Below are positions 35,874-44,891 of a stretch of DNA of 64,000 nt, piece after piece. The translations under genes were made by a program, and so were the position numbers. Numbering within the stretch: position 1 is the stretch's first letter; every line of letters starts with the position of its first letter. Origin of the DNA: Acidobacteriaceae bacterium (GTDB lineage Bacteria; Acidobacteriota; Terriglobia; Terriglobales; Acidobacteriaceae); assembly GCA_003134855.1 (NCBI GenBank), contig PLCS01000012.1, forward strand, positions 228,059 through 292,058. The letters are read 5' to 3'. A model generated the notes under the pieces. The model did not search any database. It saw only the letters and a program-made list of their open reading frames with translations, and was not told the DNA's origin.

Positions 35874-36443
35874 TTAGTCGATGCGCTCGACGAGCAGAAC
35901 CTGCTCGTCGTTGTCTACCTCCTGGAACTTGACCTCGATGATCTCACGACTGCTCGTGGGGACGCGGCGGCCGATGTAGGTGGCCTCAATGGGCAGCTCG
36001 CGATGGCCGCGGTCGATGAGTACGGCCAGTTGCACGCGGCGCGGGCGACCGTGATCGAAGAGGGCGTCGAGCGCGGCGCGAATGGTGCGGCCGGTGTAGA
36101 GCACGTCGTCGCAGAGCACCACGTCGCGGCCGTTGATGTCGATGCCGATGGCGCCGGGGGTGACCACCGGGCGCACGCCGGTAGTGGAGAGATCGTCGCG
36201 GTAGAACTGAATGTCCAGGACGCCGGTCGAGACAGGGCGCTTCTCGATGGCGGAGATGAGCTTGCCCAGGCGCTCGGCCAGCGGAATGCCACGCCGCCGG
36301 ATGCCAACCAAGGCCAGGTCTTCGCTCCCGTTGCTTTTTTCGACAATCTCGTGGGCCAGGCGCACCAGTGTGCGCTCGACCTCGGAGGCTGACATCAGCC
36401 TGCCCTTAACGTGCAGGGCAGGATTGCTTTCGGTTTCGCTCAT
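35874..36443 (-). CDS. pyrR: PyrR bifunctional pyrimidine regulator / uracil phosphoribosyltransferase
   Basis: A 189-residue protein. The PRPP-binding motif DVVLCDDVLYTGRTIRAAL is near residue 105, preceded by the PyrR core LVGIRRRGIPLAERL and followed by IDRGHRELPIEATYIGR. It binds pyr mRNA in response to UMP and also has weak UPRTase activity (family knowledge). ATG 36443 was chosen because the family starts shortly before KGRLMSASEVERTL; an in-frame extension to 36554 has no family match. First gene of the pyr operon. A small hairpin with a CAGAGA loop lies just upstream. Confidence 0.93.
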   Translation of the reverse strand: MSETESNPALHVKGRLMSASEVERTLVRLAHEIVEKSNGSEDLALVGIRRRGIPLAERLGKLISAIEKRPVSTGVLDIQFYRDDLSTTGVRPVVTPGAIGIDINGRDVVLCDDVLYTGRTIRAALDALFDHGRPRRVQLAVLIDRGHRELPIEATYIGRRVPTSSREIIEVKFQEVDNDEQVLLVERID

Positions 36444-36457
36444 GAAGGTTCTCTCGG

Positions 36458-36472
36458 CCTGTCTCTGGCAGG
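36458..36472 (-). promoter_or_regulatory. Possible PyrR RNA-binding hairpin
   Basis: The minus strand reads CCTG-CCAGAGA-CAGG, a small stem whose loop contains CAGAGA, fitting the CNGNGA loop consensus of PyrR target RNAs. It ends about 15 bases before the pyrR ATG, where binding could block translation. The stem is short and the loop one base too long, so this is tentative. Confidence 0.25.
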
Positions 36473-36589
36473 ATGATACGAGGGTTCCATGCCAGCGAGC
36501 AAGTTGTGGAGAAATAGGGCGGAATCCAGGGTGTTGAGCGAAGCCGGAAATCACGTTTTACGAAGCATGCCGGTGAAGGGTTGATGTTT

Positions 36590-36622
36590 CCCACCCTTTC
36601 GCAAAGAACGCGAAAGGATGGG
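36590..36622. repeat. Extragenic hairpin of the CCCACCCT family (copy 2)
   Basis: CCCACCCTTTCGC at 36590-36602 with GCGAAAGGATGGG at 36610-36622, followed by CACCCATGACTTT. Between pyrR and the zinc-ribbon membrane protein. Confidence 0.75.
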
Positions 36623-36638
36623 CACCCATGACTTTCAA

Positions 36639-37352
36639 CTAGACCTCCGGTCTGCGAGTACGGGCCAACAGGCGCGCTCCCAAGGCGCCTCCTGCGACGG
36701 CAAACAACAATAGAATAGCCGCATTCCAGAAAAGGCCGAAGGTTGCGAAGCCGGCGTGCCCCTCCGGCGAAAGCATAAAGGCGTGGATGCCGGTCTGGTT
36801 GGCCTGCAACTTTGCCGCGTCTGCCGCTGCCATCTTCGTACTCCACTGTTCGATCATTTGCAGGCTTGCTTGGTTCGAAGCATCAACATAGGATTTCCAT
36901 TGCGCGTCGATCCGGCTGGATTGGTGGAGAACAAATCGATCGACAAACAAGGCGCCGCCGCTGACGGCAAAGGCCAGCCATGCGCCTAGCAGGCCGGTGA
37001 CCAGGCCAATGCGCGCGCCGGCTCCTAGGGTGATCCATGCCGGCCGCTGGCCGCGCACATAGAACATAACGGCCAACCCGGCGGCTGTGGCCATCCAGAT
37101 CAGACCCAGATGTCCCGCCTGCGAGGCCTCGCTGGAGAGCACTCCGGCGGGAATCGCCATCATCAGAGCGGCGCGCAAGGCCGGCTTCCAATCGACGCTG
37201 CTTGCATCCCGCGTGGCCTCGTTCCAGCGCTCCTGCTGGGCTTGTCCGGGGGCTCCGTCGGTCGCGTAGACCAGTTGAGGCAAACCGCAGACAGGGCAGT
37301 AGCAGTTCTCAGCCTGGACGGTCTGGTGGCAGCGGCTACAGGAGATTTCCAT
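36639..37352 (-). CDS. Zinc-ribbon membrane protein of unknown function
   Basis: A 237-residue protein. The N-terminal MEISCSRCHQTVQAENCYCPVCG is a C-x2-C...C-x2-C zinc ribbon, followed by a hydrophilic linker, then four hydrophobic segments (about 60-75, 82-97, 110-135 and 200-225), with a soluble helical stretch between the last two. This plan is common in uncharacterised acidobacterial proteins; function unknown. It lies upstream of the pyr genes on the same strand but is separated by a repeat hairpin. Confidence 0.75.
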   Translation of the reverse strand: MEISCSRCHQTVQAENCYCPVCGLPQLVYATDGAPGQAQQERWNEATRDASSVDWKPALRAALMMAIPAGVLSSEASQAGHLGLIWMATAAGLAVMFYVRGQRPAWITLGAGARIGLVTGLLGAWLAFAVSGGALFVDRFVLHQSSRIDAQWKSYVDASNQASLQMIEQWSTKMAAADAAKLQANQTGIHAFMLSPEGHAGFATFGLFWNAAILLLFAVAGGALGARLLARTRRPEV

Positions 37353-37615
37353 ACATCTATGAGCCTATAGCATTTTGCCGCTGCAGGGTAAATAGGCAAC
37401 TTCGCTCCAGGAGCTATAACGGACCGCGACGCTCCCTGATGCCCCCATGGCGCTCTTTGCGCAATTTGAGGAATTGCTTGAGGGAGGTATACGTCCTTTC
37501 CTCGCAGGTCAAGCAACGTACCGGCAAGCGCAAGAGGCTTCACAAGAGCATCTGGGCAACAGCGATGTAGATCATGGCTTCCGCTGAGGAAGTGACGGCA
37601 GAGAACGCCGGGCGA

Positions 37616-38317
37616 TTACCGGCTTGAACGCCCAGCCGGTGCTGCGTTTTTCGCCAGATCGCAGGCCCGCCACAAGTACCAACTGGCCACAGAACGGAAG
37701 GGCGCCCAGCGCGTGCCTCTTTTGAGCAGCACCTCCGGCTTGGGCAGGTCCTCCGCGGCTAGGGGGCGGGTTTTGGGCAGGCGCTGAAAGGTCAGCGCGA
37801 ATCCCTTGCGCACGCCGTAGTCGGTCACCGGCAGCACATCGGGCCGGCCCATGCGGAAGATCAGGAGCATTTCCACCGTCCAAGGGCCGATACCGCGCAC
37901 CTCAGTGAGTCGCTCGACGATCTCCGCGTCGGACATTTTGCGAATCGCCGCGTGGGTGGGAACGGTGCCGTCCAGGGTGCGGGCGGCTAAGTCTTTCAAG
38001 GCGCGCGCCTTGTTGCCGGAGACCCCCGCCGCACGCAGCACCTCGTCGGGCGTGTCGAGCAGCAACTGCGGGGCCGGGTCGCCGCCATAGTATTCGCGGA
38101 CGCGCCGGTGGATGGTGGCCGCGGCCTTGCCGTGCAACTGCTGATAGAGGATCGACTCCAGCAGCGACTCAAACGGCGATTGCAAAGAATCAAGCCGCAG
38201 CGTGAAGGCGCCGGCGCGGTCGATCAGCGCGCCCAGCTTGGCGTCGTGCGCGCGCAAATGCGCCAATGCCTCGGCGGTGTCGAAGGGGAGTTTCGGGCTG
38301 CGGCCATCGTGAATCAT
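37616..38317 (-). CDS. alkA: DNA-3-methyladenine glycosylase II (AlkA-like)
   Basis: A 233-residue helix-hairpin-helix base-excision glycosylase. SPFESLLESILYQQLHGKAA is the typical entry helix, LTEVRGIGPWTVEMLLIFRMGRPDVLPVTD contains the HhH (GIGPWTVE) and the catalytic aspartate of the LPVTD motif, and the conserved RWAPFRSVASWYLWR closes the fold. It removes alkylated bases from DNA. It lacks the N-terminal domain of E. coli AlkA, as usual for this short form. A decayed copy of its 3' end is at 20590-20697. Confidence 0.93.
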   Translation of the reverse strand: MIHDGRSPKLPFDTAEALAHLRAHDAKLGALIDRAGAFTLRLDSLQSPFESLLESILYQQLHGKAAATIHRRVREYYGGDPAPQLLLDTPDEVLRAAGVSGNKARALKDLAARTLDGTVPTHAAIRKMSDAEIVERLTEVRGIGPWTVEMLLIFRMGRPDVLPVTDYGVRKGFALTFQRLPKTRPLAAEDLPKPEVLLKRGTRWAPFRSVASWYLWRACDLAKNAAPAGRSSR

Positions 38318-38443
38318 AGGGGAACAGTGTACCGCGCCGGGAGTTCATTTCGGCAAGACGGTCGAATGCTGCCATATAAACGGCGCTTGTCCCGCCCCAT
38401 CACTGTAGAATCCATGGCAGAGACGAACGAGGAGTCGAACGCC

Positions 38444-39886
38444 ATGAAGATGCGGCCGGGAACACAAACGGGATTCTTGCTGTGCGGCAAGGAGTGGACG
38501 GAGGGTGACGCTCTTGAGGTGCGCTCGCCGTGGGACCAGGGGCTGGTGGGGCGAGTGACCATCGCCACCCGCGCCGATGCGCGCCAGGCCGTGCACCACG
38601 CCGTGGCCAGCCTGCGCCGCGCCCGCGCGCTGCCGCGCTGGAAGCGCCGCGAGATTCTGGAGGACGTGGCCGCCGCGCTCATCGAACAAAAGGAGCGCTT
38701 CGCGCAGTTGATCGTTGCCGAAGCGGGCAAGCCGGTGCGCATGGCTCGGACTGAGGTGGATCGCGCAGTGCTCACCTTCAAGACCGCGGCCGAAGAGGCC
38801 TCGCGGCTGGGCGGCGAGAGCCTTCCGCTGGACCTGATGGAGGGCAACGAAGGCCGTTGGGGGCTGGTGCAGCGCTTTCCAGTGGGGCCGGTGCTGGCTA
38901 TTACGCCCTTCAACTTTCCGCTGAACCTGGTGGCGCACAAGCTGGCGCCCGCCATCGCCGCCGGCTGCCCGGTGATTCTGAAGCCCGCGCCCCAAACCCC
39001 GTTTACCGCGCTGGCGCTGGGCGAGGTGATTCTGAAGGCTGGCTGGCCGGCGGAGGCGCTGGCCGTGCTGCCGCTGAGCAACGCGGACACCGCCTGGCTG
39101 GCCGAAAAGGAAGATAGCATCAAGCTGGTCAGCTTTACCGGCTCATCCCAGGTAGGCTGGGAACTGAAGGCCCGCTCCGGGCGCAAGCGCGTCCTGCTGG
39201 AGTTGGGCGGCAATGCCGCGCTGATCGTCCACAGCGATTGGCCGGATCTCGACGAAGCGGCTCTCCGCACCACACACGCGGCCTTCGCTTACGCCGGCCA
39301 GTCCTGCGTGAGCGTGCAGCGGGTTTTTGTGGAGCGCAGCATCTTCCAGACCTTCCTGTGGAAGGTAGTCGAGGCGGCCGACACAATGGCGGTGGGCGAT
39401 CCAGCCCTGGAAGCTACCGAAGTGAGTCCGCTGATCCGGCTGGCCGACGCCGAGCGCGTGGAGTCCTGGATCAAAGAAGCTGTCGAGGGCGGCGCCAAGC
39501 TAGTGGCCGGCGGCGAGCGTCACGGCTCAGTGATGACACCGGCGATTCTGACTGGAACCAAGCCGGGCATGAAGGTGCGCGACGAGGAGGTCTTCGGCCC
39601 GGTGCTGGCGATTGAGCCTTACGAGGACTTCGAGCAGGCGCTGGCCGACGTGAACCATTCGAAGTATGGCCTGCAAGCTGGCTTGCTCACCCGCGATGCC
39701 GGCCACATCCTTACTGCCTATCGCGAACTCGAAGTGGGCGCGCTGATCGTCGGCGACACGCCAAGCTGGCGCCTCGACCCCATGCCCTTCGGCGGCGTCA
39801 AGGACTCAGGGCTGGGACGGGAAGGCATCCGCTCGGCCATCGAAGAGATGACCGAGCCGCGCATGCTGGTGATCGCGGGGCTATAA
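38444..39886 (+). CDS. NAD(P)-dependent aldehyde dehydrogenase
   Basis: A 480-residue ALDH-superfamily enzyme that oxidises an aldehyde to an acid. Visible motifs: TPFNFPLNLVAHKLAPA (catalytic asparagine), SFTGSSQVGWELK (cofactor fold), LLELGGNAALIV (general-base glutamate), YAGQSCVSVQRVFVE (nucleophile cysteine) and EEVFGPVLAIEPYED. The pattern is closest to the lactaldehyde/glyceraldehyde-3-phosphate (GapN-like) branch, but substrate is not assigned. ATG 38444 has GAGGAG about ten bases upstream; ATG 38414 is an alternative. It is divergent from alkA. Confidence 0.92.
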   Translation: MKMRPGTQTGFLLCGKEWTEGDALEVRSPWDQGLVGRVTIATRADARQAVHHAVASLRRARALPRWKRREILEDVAAALIEQKERFAQLIVAEAGKPVRMARTEVDRAVLTFKTAAEEASRLGGESLPLDLMEGNEGRWGLVQRFPVGPVLAITPFNFPLNLVAHKLAPAIAAGCPVILKPAPQTPFTALALGEVILKAGWPAEALAVLPLSNADTAWLAEKEDSIKLVSFTGSSQVGWELKARSGRKRVLLELGGNAALIVHSDWPDLDEAALRTTHAAFAYAGQSCVSVQRVFVERSIFQTFLWKVVEAADTMAVGDPALEATEVSPLIRLADAERVESWIKEAVEGGAKLVAGGERHGSVMTPAILTGTKPGMKVRDEEVFGPVLAIEPYEDFEQALADVNHSKYGLQAGLLTRDAGHILTAYRELEVGALIVGDTPSWRLDPMPFGGVKDSGLGREGIRSAIEEMTEPRMLVIAGL

Positions 39887-39954
39887 CTCGCCACAGCGCG
39901 CAGGTTGAGTTGCCGCGCCGTGAAGGCAAGACTCGCCCCTGGCTATGCTTCTTG

Positions 39955-40233
39955 CTAGGCCTTGGCTTTCTGTGCTGCCCAGCGCTTGCGCTGCGCATCG
40001 GCAATCCGCTGGCGAGCATCGGGGCTCAGCACGCGGCGCTTCTTTGCTTTTGCGGCCTTGGCAGGCTTGGCGGCCTTGGCAACCTTTGCGGGCTTCTTGG
40101 CCTTCGGGGCCTTCTTGGTTATGCGCTCAGTGATCGTGGCGGCGATTTTGCCGGTGTTAGCCAGCAGGGAGCGAACCTGCGTGAGCTTTGCGATTTCTGC
40201 GTCGATTTGTGCAAGGATGGAATCAATAACCAT
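39955..40233 (-). CDS. Lys/Ala-rich histone H1-like small protein
   Basis: A 92-residue basic protein: an N-terminal helical part (DSILAQIDAEIAKLTQVRSLL), a run of KAAKPAKAAKAKK-type repeats as in histone H1-like C-termini, and an end with RRVLSPDARQRIADAQRKRWA. The last motif recurs in many acidobacterial small proteins and looks nucleic-acid-binding. It probably binds DNA or RNA; function unproven. Confidence 0.75.
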   Translation of the reverse strand: MVIDSILAQIDAEIAKLTQVRSLLANTGKIAATITERITKKAPKAKKPAKVAKAAKPAKAAKAKKRRVLSPDARQRIADAQRKRWAAQKAKA

Positions 40234-40315
40234 GAGTCAAGCATAACTCACAAATCCGCTCTTGCACAATTTGGCGGATCAATGAACTATCGTATGCCGG
40301 CGCAATCCGGCTATT

Positions 40316-42163
40316 TCATTCCGGCTTGCCGACGGTTTTCTCTTTGTAGGCCTTCTGCAGAATGAAGAACGCCTGCTTTTTCTGGCCCTGATCGGAGATA
40401 AGTCCCTTGCGGTTGAACTCATCCTGGATGCCCGTCAAGGGCCGGTTTGGCGAACGAAAATCCATCAGAATCCACGGGCTCATCCCTCTAAGTTGTGGAA
40501 TCCGGTTGAGCATTCCGAATTGATGGCGGTAGATACTGGCCTGATATTCCTCGGTCCAGCGCTGGTTTTCTTCGCCATGCAGTCCGGCCTTGGCGCCTCC
40601 GCCAAACTCGCTCACGATCAGGGGTTTCTGGTACTCTATGCGCCACTCGGTTGTATCCGCGCTCTCCGGATTCCCTTCATACCAGCCGATGTATTCATTG
40701 AAGCCGATCACGTCCAGCGCCTTGCCCAGCGGATCGTCGATGATCTTGGTGTGTCCCTCGCCGCGCACCAGCAGCGCCGCTGTAATCAGCCGCGTGGGGT
40801 CAAGCTCTCGAGCATGAGCGGCCTCGGTTTCAATAAAGCGGGTCCGCGCCTCGGTGTTCGGTGTTTCATTGGCCATCGACCACAGGATGATCGCCGCGTG
40901 ATTGCGCGAGGTTCCTATCTCCTCGTCCAACTGCTGCTCGGCCTTGGCCAGTACCTTTGGATTGTCAAACTGCAACGCCCAATAGACGGGATTCTCCGAC
41001 CACACCAGCAGCCCCATACGGTCGGCGGCGCGCAGCATCGTCTCATCGTGGGGATAGTGCGCGAGGCGCACAAAGTTGCAGCCTAGCTCCTTGGCCCAGC
41101 CGAGCAGCGTCTCCGCGTCCTGATCGGTGTTCGCGCGGCCTGTGCGGTAAGGTGCTTCGGCATGGATGGAGATGCCGCGCAGAAAGATCGGCTTGCCATT
41201 CAGTAGAATTTCGGTGCCGTGCGTTTCCACGGTGCGAAAGCCGATTTCTTCCTCAATAAAATCCTTACCAGCACTAATTCTGACTTTGTAAAGCTTCGGC
41301 GTCTCCGGCGACCAGCGCTCCAGACTCTTCACGTCAAGGCGAATTGCAGCGCGCCCATTCTCGCTCAGCGCCGCGGCTGTCTTGGCGTCTAACTCGGGAA
41401 TCTCCACCTCAACCTTTGCGCCCTGCTTGCCGCCTTCGACGTGTACCCAGCCCTCGATGATGTTACTTTCGGCGCGACTCAGATGCAGATCATATTGATC
41501 TATAAACGTCTCCGGCACCTCGATCAGCGAGACTGAGCGCGTCAGCCCGCCGTAGTTCCACCAATCGGTTTCGAGCGTGGGAACGCCGTCTTCGTGGCGC
41601 GTGTTATCGACGGCGGCCACAATAAAGTTGCCGCCCGCATGAATCGCGGCGGTCACCTCGCAGTTGAAGCTGGTATAGCCGCCCTCGTGCTCGCAAACCT
41701 TCTGCCCATTAACCCAGAACCATGAGTGGTAGTTCGCCGCGCCCACGTGCAGAAAGACGCGCGTGTGCTCCTTGGGCTGATAGGTGAAATCACGTTCGTA
41801 CCAGACAGGCCCTTCATAGAAGAAGAGCGACTCGCGCTGCGTGTTCCAGTCAGCGGGCACCTTCAGCGTGGGCGCTTTGGAGAAATCGTACTCGGTGGGA
41901 AAGGGATCGCCTGGCTGAGCCTTGCGGTTGAGAAACCAGCCATTCTTCTTCTCTTCGTGATGAAAGCTGAAGAGCCCGGAGAAGTAAGGATCGACGATCG
42001 CGGCCCAATCGCCGTTGAGTGAGGTGGCAGGCCGCCGGTCTGCGCCGGTGAGGACAATGGGCGCGGGCGCGGCGTTGCAGATGGCGAGAAGGGCGGGGGC
42101 GATTGCAGCGAGGACAATCCCGCGAGCGACGAGTGCATTCGGCAAAACGGTCAGACGCTTCAT
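40316..42163 (-). CDS. Exported glycoside hydrolase family 2 enzyme
   Basis: A protein of about 615 residues with a signal peptide (LVARGIVLAAIAPALLAICNA). The N-terminal sugar-binding domain (SLNGDWAAIVDPYFSG through VWYERDFTYQPKE), an immunoglobulin-like domain and a TIM barrel follow. Acid/base glutamate is in ILWSMANETPN and the nucleophile in PLIVSEFGG. GH2 covers beta-galactosidases, beta-glucuronidases and beta-mannosidases; the SEFGG and NHAAIILWSMANE patterns favour a glucuronidase/galactosidase type. ATG 42163 was chosen because the signal peptide begins there. It probably acts on plant or exopolysaccharide in the periplasm. Confidence 0.9.
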   Translation of the reverse strand: MKRLTVLPNALVARGIVLAAIAPALLAICNAAPAPIVLTGADRRPATSLNGDWAAIVDPYFSGLFSFHHEEKKNGWFLNRKAQPGDPFPTEYDFSKAPTLKVPADWNTQRESLFFYEGPVWYERDFTYQPKEHTRVFLHVGAANYHSWFWVNGQKVCEHEGGYTSFNCEVTAAIHAGGNFIVAAVDNTRHEDGVPTLETDWWNYGGLTRSVSLIEVPETFIDQYDLHLSRAESNIIEGWVHVEGGKQGAKVEVEIPELDAKTAAALSENGRAAIRLDVKSLERWSPETPKLYKVRISAGKDFIEEEIGFRTVETHGTEILLNGKPIFLRGISIHAEAPYRTGRANTDQDAETLLGWAKELGCNFVRLAHYPHDETMLRAADRMGLLVWSENPVYWALQFDNPKVLAKAEQQLDEEIGTSRNHAAIILWSMANETPNTEARTRFIETEAAHARELDPTRLITAALLVRGEGHTKIIDDPLGKALDVIGFNEYIGWYEGNPESADTTEWRIEYQKPLIVSEFGGGAKAGLHGEENQRWTEEYQASIYRHQFGMLNRIPQLRGMSPWILMDFRSPNRPLTGIQDEFNRKGLISDQGQKKQAFFILQKAYKEKTVGKPE

Positions 42164-42308
42164 TCCTGTGCCTCGGCAATTTGAGATTGAATTGGATCCA
42201 CCGCCGCCTTTCAACGCGCGCGGAGGGCTGCTCCAGCGAACAGTCTATCTTACCGCTTTGCGGAGCAATCAGCCGATCTCCGTTCCAAGACAAAGGTCAG
42301 GCGCAAAC

Positions 42309-42345
42309 AAAAAGGGGACAGGCCTCGCGGCTCATCCCCTTTTTT
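42309..42345. terminator. Bidirectional rho-independent terminator
   Basis: AAAAAGGGGA at 42309-42318 pairs with TCCCCTTTTT at 42335-42344 and the stem is flanked by A and T runs on both sides. It lies just after the glyA stop on the minus strand, and before the GH2 start. Confidence 0.85.
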
Positions 42346-42374
42346 CCACTCTTTGGATACGCTCCCGCGCGTGC

Positions 42375-43670
42375 CTACTGCGCGCGCCGCCAGGCATAAA
42401 GCGGGAAGCGGTTTGCCAGCTCGGCCACCTCTTTGCGAATCTGCTCCAACGCCGCATCATCGTTACGCCGGTCGAGAGCCTTGGCGATCCAGGCGCCAAT
42501 CACCACCATCTCCGGCTCCTTCATGCCACGGGTGGTCATCGCGGGCGTGCCGATGCGAATGCCCGAAGCCTTCATCGGCGGATTCACGTCGTAGGGGATC
42601 GTATTCTTGTTCACCGTGATGCCGGCCTTGCCCAGCGCCAGCTCAGCCTCGGAGCCGAGAATGCCCTTCTCGAAGACATCGACCAGCATCAAATGGTTGT
42701 CGGTGCCGCCGGAGACGATGCGGAAGCCCGCCTCCTTGAGCTCCGCAGCCAGCACTTTGGCGTTGGCCACAATCTGCGCCGCGTAGGTCTTGAACTCCGG
42801 CCTGAGCGCCTCGCCCAAGGCCACTGCCTTCGCCGCCACGATGTGCATCAGCGGACCGCCCTGCTGGCCGGGGAAGACCGATCTGTCGATCTCCTTGCCG
42901 ATCGTCTGTTCCGGCTTGGGGCCAACACTGTAATCCTTGCCGCAGAGAATCAGCCCCGCGCGCGGCCCGCGCAGCGTCTTGTGCGTCGTCGTTGTGGTAA
43001 TGTGCGCGTGGGGAATCGGGGAAGGATGCACTCCGCCGGCCACCAGCCCGGCGATGTGCGCCATATCGAAGACATAAGTCGCGCCCACCTTGTCGGCAAT
43101 CGCGCGCATCCGCGCAAAATCCCAGAGGCGCGGATAGGCGCTGCCGCCGCCGATGATGACCTTGGGCCGCTCGCGTTCGGCAATCTCTTCCATCTGGTCG
43201 TAGTCGATCAGCTCGGTGTCGCGCCGTACCGTGTAAAACGTGGGCCGGTAAAGCTTGCCGCTGAAGCTCAGCTTATGCCCATGGGTCAGGTGGCCGCCGT
43301 GGGAAAGGTCCAAGCCCAGAATCGTGTCGCCCGGCTGGATAACCGCTGCGTAGGCCGAGGCGTTGGCCTGCGAGCCGGAGTGCGGCTGCACGTTGGCGTG
43401 CTCGGCGCCGAAGAGCTGCTTGGCACGGTCGCGCGCCAAATTCTCCACCACGTCGCTGAACTCGCAGCCGCCGTAGTAGCGCCGCCCAGGGTAGCCCTCG
43501 GCGTATTTGTTGGTGAAGATGGAGCCGGCTGCCTCCAAAACCGCTTCGGAGACAAAGTTCTCGCTGGCGATCATCTCTAGCCCTTCGTGCTGGCGGAGGG
43601 TTTCGTGGTCAAGGGCGGCGGCCACATCGGGGTCGGCTTGGGCAAGAGTCAGAGACATGCGATCAGTCAT
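42375..43670 (-). CDS. glyA: Serine hydroxymethyltransferase
   Basis: A 431-residue PLP enzyme that interconverts serine and glycine and charges tetrahydrofolate with a C1 unit. Motifs: the N-terminal [53 protein letters not shown] and the PLP lysine in [13 protein letters not shown]. Full family length. Followed by a strong terminator. It works in the same C1/folate network as FolP encoded at 48 kb. Confidence 0.97.
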   Translation of the reverse strand: MTDRMSLTLAQADPDVAAALDHETLRQHEGLEMIASENFVSEAVLEAAGSIFTNKYAEGYPGRRYYGGCEFSDVVENLARDRAKQLFGAEHANVQPHSGSQANASAYAAVIQPGDTILGLDLSHGGHLTHGHKLSFSGKLYRPTFYTVRRDTELIDYDQMEEIAERERPKVIIGGGSAYPRLWDFARMRAIADKVGATYVFDMAHIAGLVAGGVHPSPIPHAHITTTTTHKTLRGPRAGLILCGKDYSVGPKPEQTIGKEIDRSVFPGQQGGPLMHIVAAKAVALGEALRPEFKTYAAQIVANAKVLAAELKEAGFRIVSGGTDNHLMLVDVFEKGILGSEAELALGKAGITVNKNTIPYDVNPPMKASGIRIGTPAMTTRGMKEPEMVVIGAWIAKALDRRNDDAALEQIRKEVAELANRFPLYAWRRAQ

Positions 43671-43881
43671 ATTGAAATTTTAGCGCCTTTTCCCGGAGCG
43701 ATGCGGTGAGGCCATCCATGAATAGAGTTCAAAATACTTCCAATAGCGGTGTTTTCCACCCTTGCCGACATAGATAAGAGGAAGAATGCGGGTAATGGGC
43801 GAGTCACTCCCCGCGGGGGCGGTCAAACCGAAGTACAGTGCGAAGCGGTTTCTGCCAAGATTTACCGTTTCGTGTGTCTCT

Positions 43882-44787
43882 CTAAGTACACAGCGCCATC
43901 CCGGTCGATGCGGCTTGCTCGTGCGCATGATAGCTGGATCGGACCAGCGGGCCGGACTCGACGTGGCGGAAGCCCATCTTCAGCGCCTCAGTCTTCAACT
44001 CGGCGAACTCGCGCGGCGTATAGAGCCTCGCCATCGGCAGGTGGTCGCGCGAGGGGCGCAGATATTGGCCGATGGTGAGAATGTCGCAGTGGATGGCGGC
44101 CAGGTCGCGGAAGACTTCAAGCAGTTCGGAGGTCTCCTCGCCCAGGCCCACCATCACGCCGGACTTGGTAACTCCCGCGGGCCGCAGCTCTTTGGCGTAG
44201 CGCAACAGTTCTAGGGTCCGCTCGTAACGCGCGCCGGAGCGGACGGCGCGGTAGAGCCGGGGCACTGACTCAGTGTTGTGGTTGAGCACTTCGGGGCGAG
44301 CTTCGACGACAATCTGTATCGCCTCCCGGCTGCCCTGAAAGTCGGGGATCAGCACCTCGACGCGGCAGCCGGGCGCCTGGCGGCGAATCTCTTCAATAAC
44401 CGTGGCAAACGCGCGCGCTCCGCCGATGAGGTCGTCATCGCGGTTGACGCTGGTGATGACTGCGTATTCCAAGCCAAGCGTAGCCACGGCCTCGGCCACG
44501 CGGCGCGGCTCGTCGAAGTCAATCGGCTCGGGACGGCCCTTGGGCACCGCGCAGAAGCCGCAGCGCCGCGTGCACAGGTTGCCCAGCATCATAAAAGTCG
44601 CGGTCTTGTGGTGCCAGCACTCGCCGATGTTGGGGCAGTGCGCGCTCTCGCATACGGTGTTCAATTGGAGCGAGCGGGCCAGCCGCTTCAGGCCGTGGTA
44701 GTTCTCGCCCACCGGCGCGCGCGCCTTGAGCCACTCGGGCTTAGGCGCCGGAGCCGTGCGGGTTGGGGAAATTTGCACCAGTTCCAT
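43882..44787 (-). CDS. lipA: Lipoyl synthase
   Basis: A 301-residue radical-SAM enzyme that inserts sulfur into octanoyl groups. The auxiliary cluster motif CESAHCPNIGEC (C-x4-C-x5-C) is near residue 45, the radical-SAM cluster CTRRCGFC (C-x3-C-x2-C) near residue 70, and VRSSYHA carries the conserved RSSY serine near the end that ligates the auxiliary cluster. An in-frame extension to 44904 has no family similarity and overlaps the divergent gene, so ATG 44787 is used. lipB is not adjacent. Confidence 0.96.
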   Translation of the reverse strand: MELVQISPTRTAPAPKPEWLKARAPVGENYHGLKRLARSLQLNTVCESAHCPNIGECWHHKTATFMMLGNLCTRRCGFCAVPKGRPEPIDFDEPRRVAEAVATLGLEYAVITSVNRDDDLIGGARAFATVIEEIRRQAPGCRVEVLIPDFQGSREAIQIVVEARPEVLNHNTESVPRLYRAVRSGARYERTLELLRYAKELRPAGVTKSGVMVGLGEETSELLEVFRDLAAIHCDILTIGQYLRPSRDHLPMARLYTPREFAELKTEALKMGFRHVESGPLVRSSYHAHEQAASTGMALCT

Positions 44788-44891
44788 CACGTCTTCATTG
44801 TACTGGCTGCAAAAGTACCAAAGTCCTTGGAGCAAAATGAAACCGGGGAGTTGGTAGAATGTGTCAAAAGGACCGTAGGGAGGAATTTCGT

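Noticed and set aside
42015..43580. 521-residue plus-strand frame across GH2 and glyA
   Set aside because: Antisense to two clear enzymes and crosses the terminator between them.
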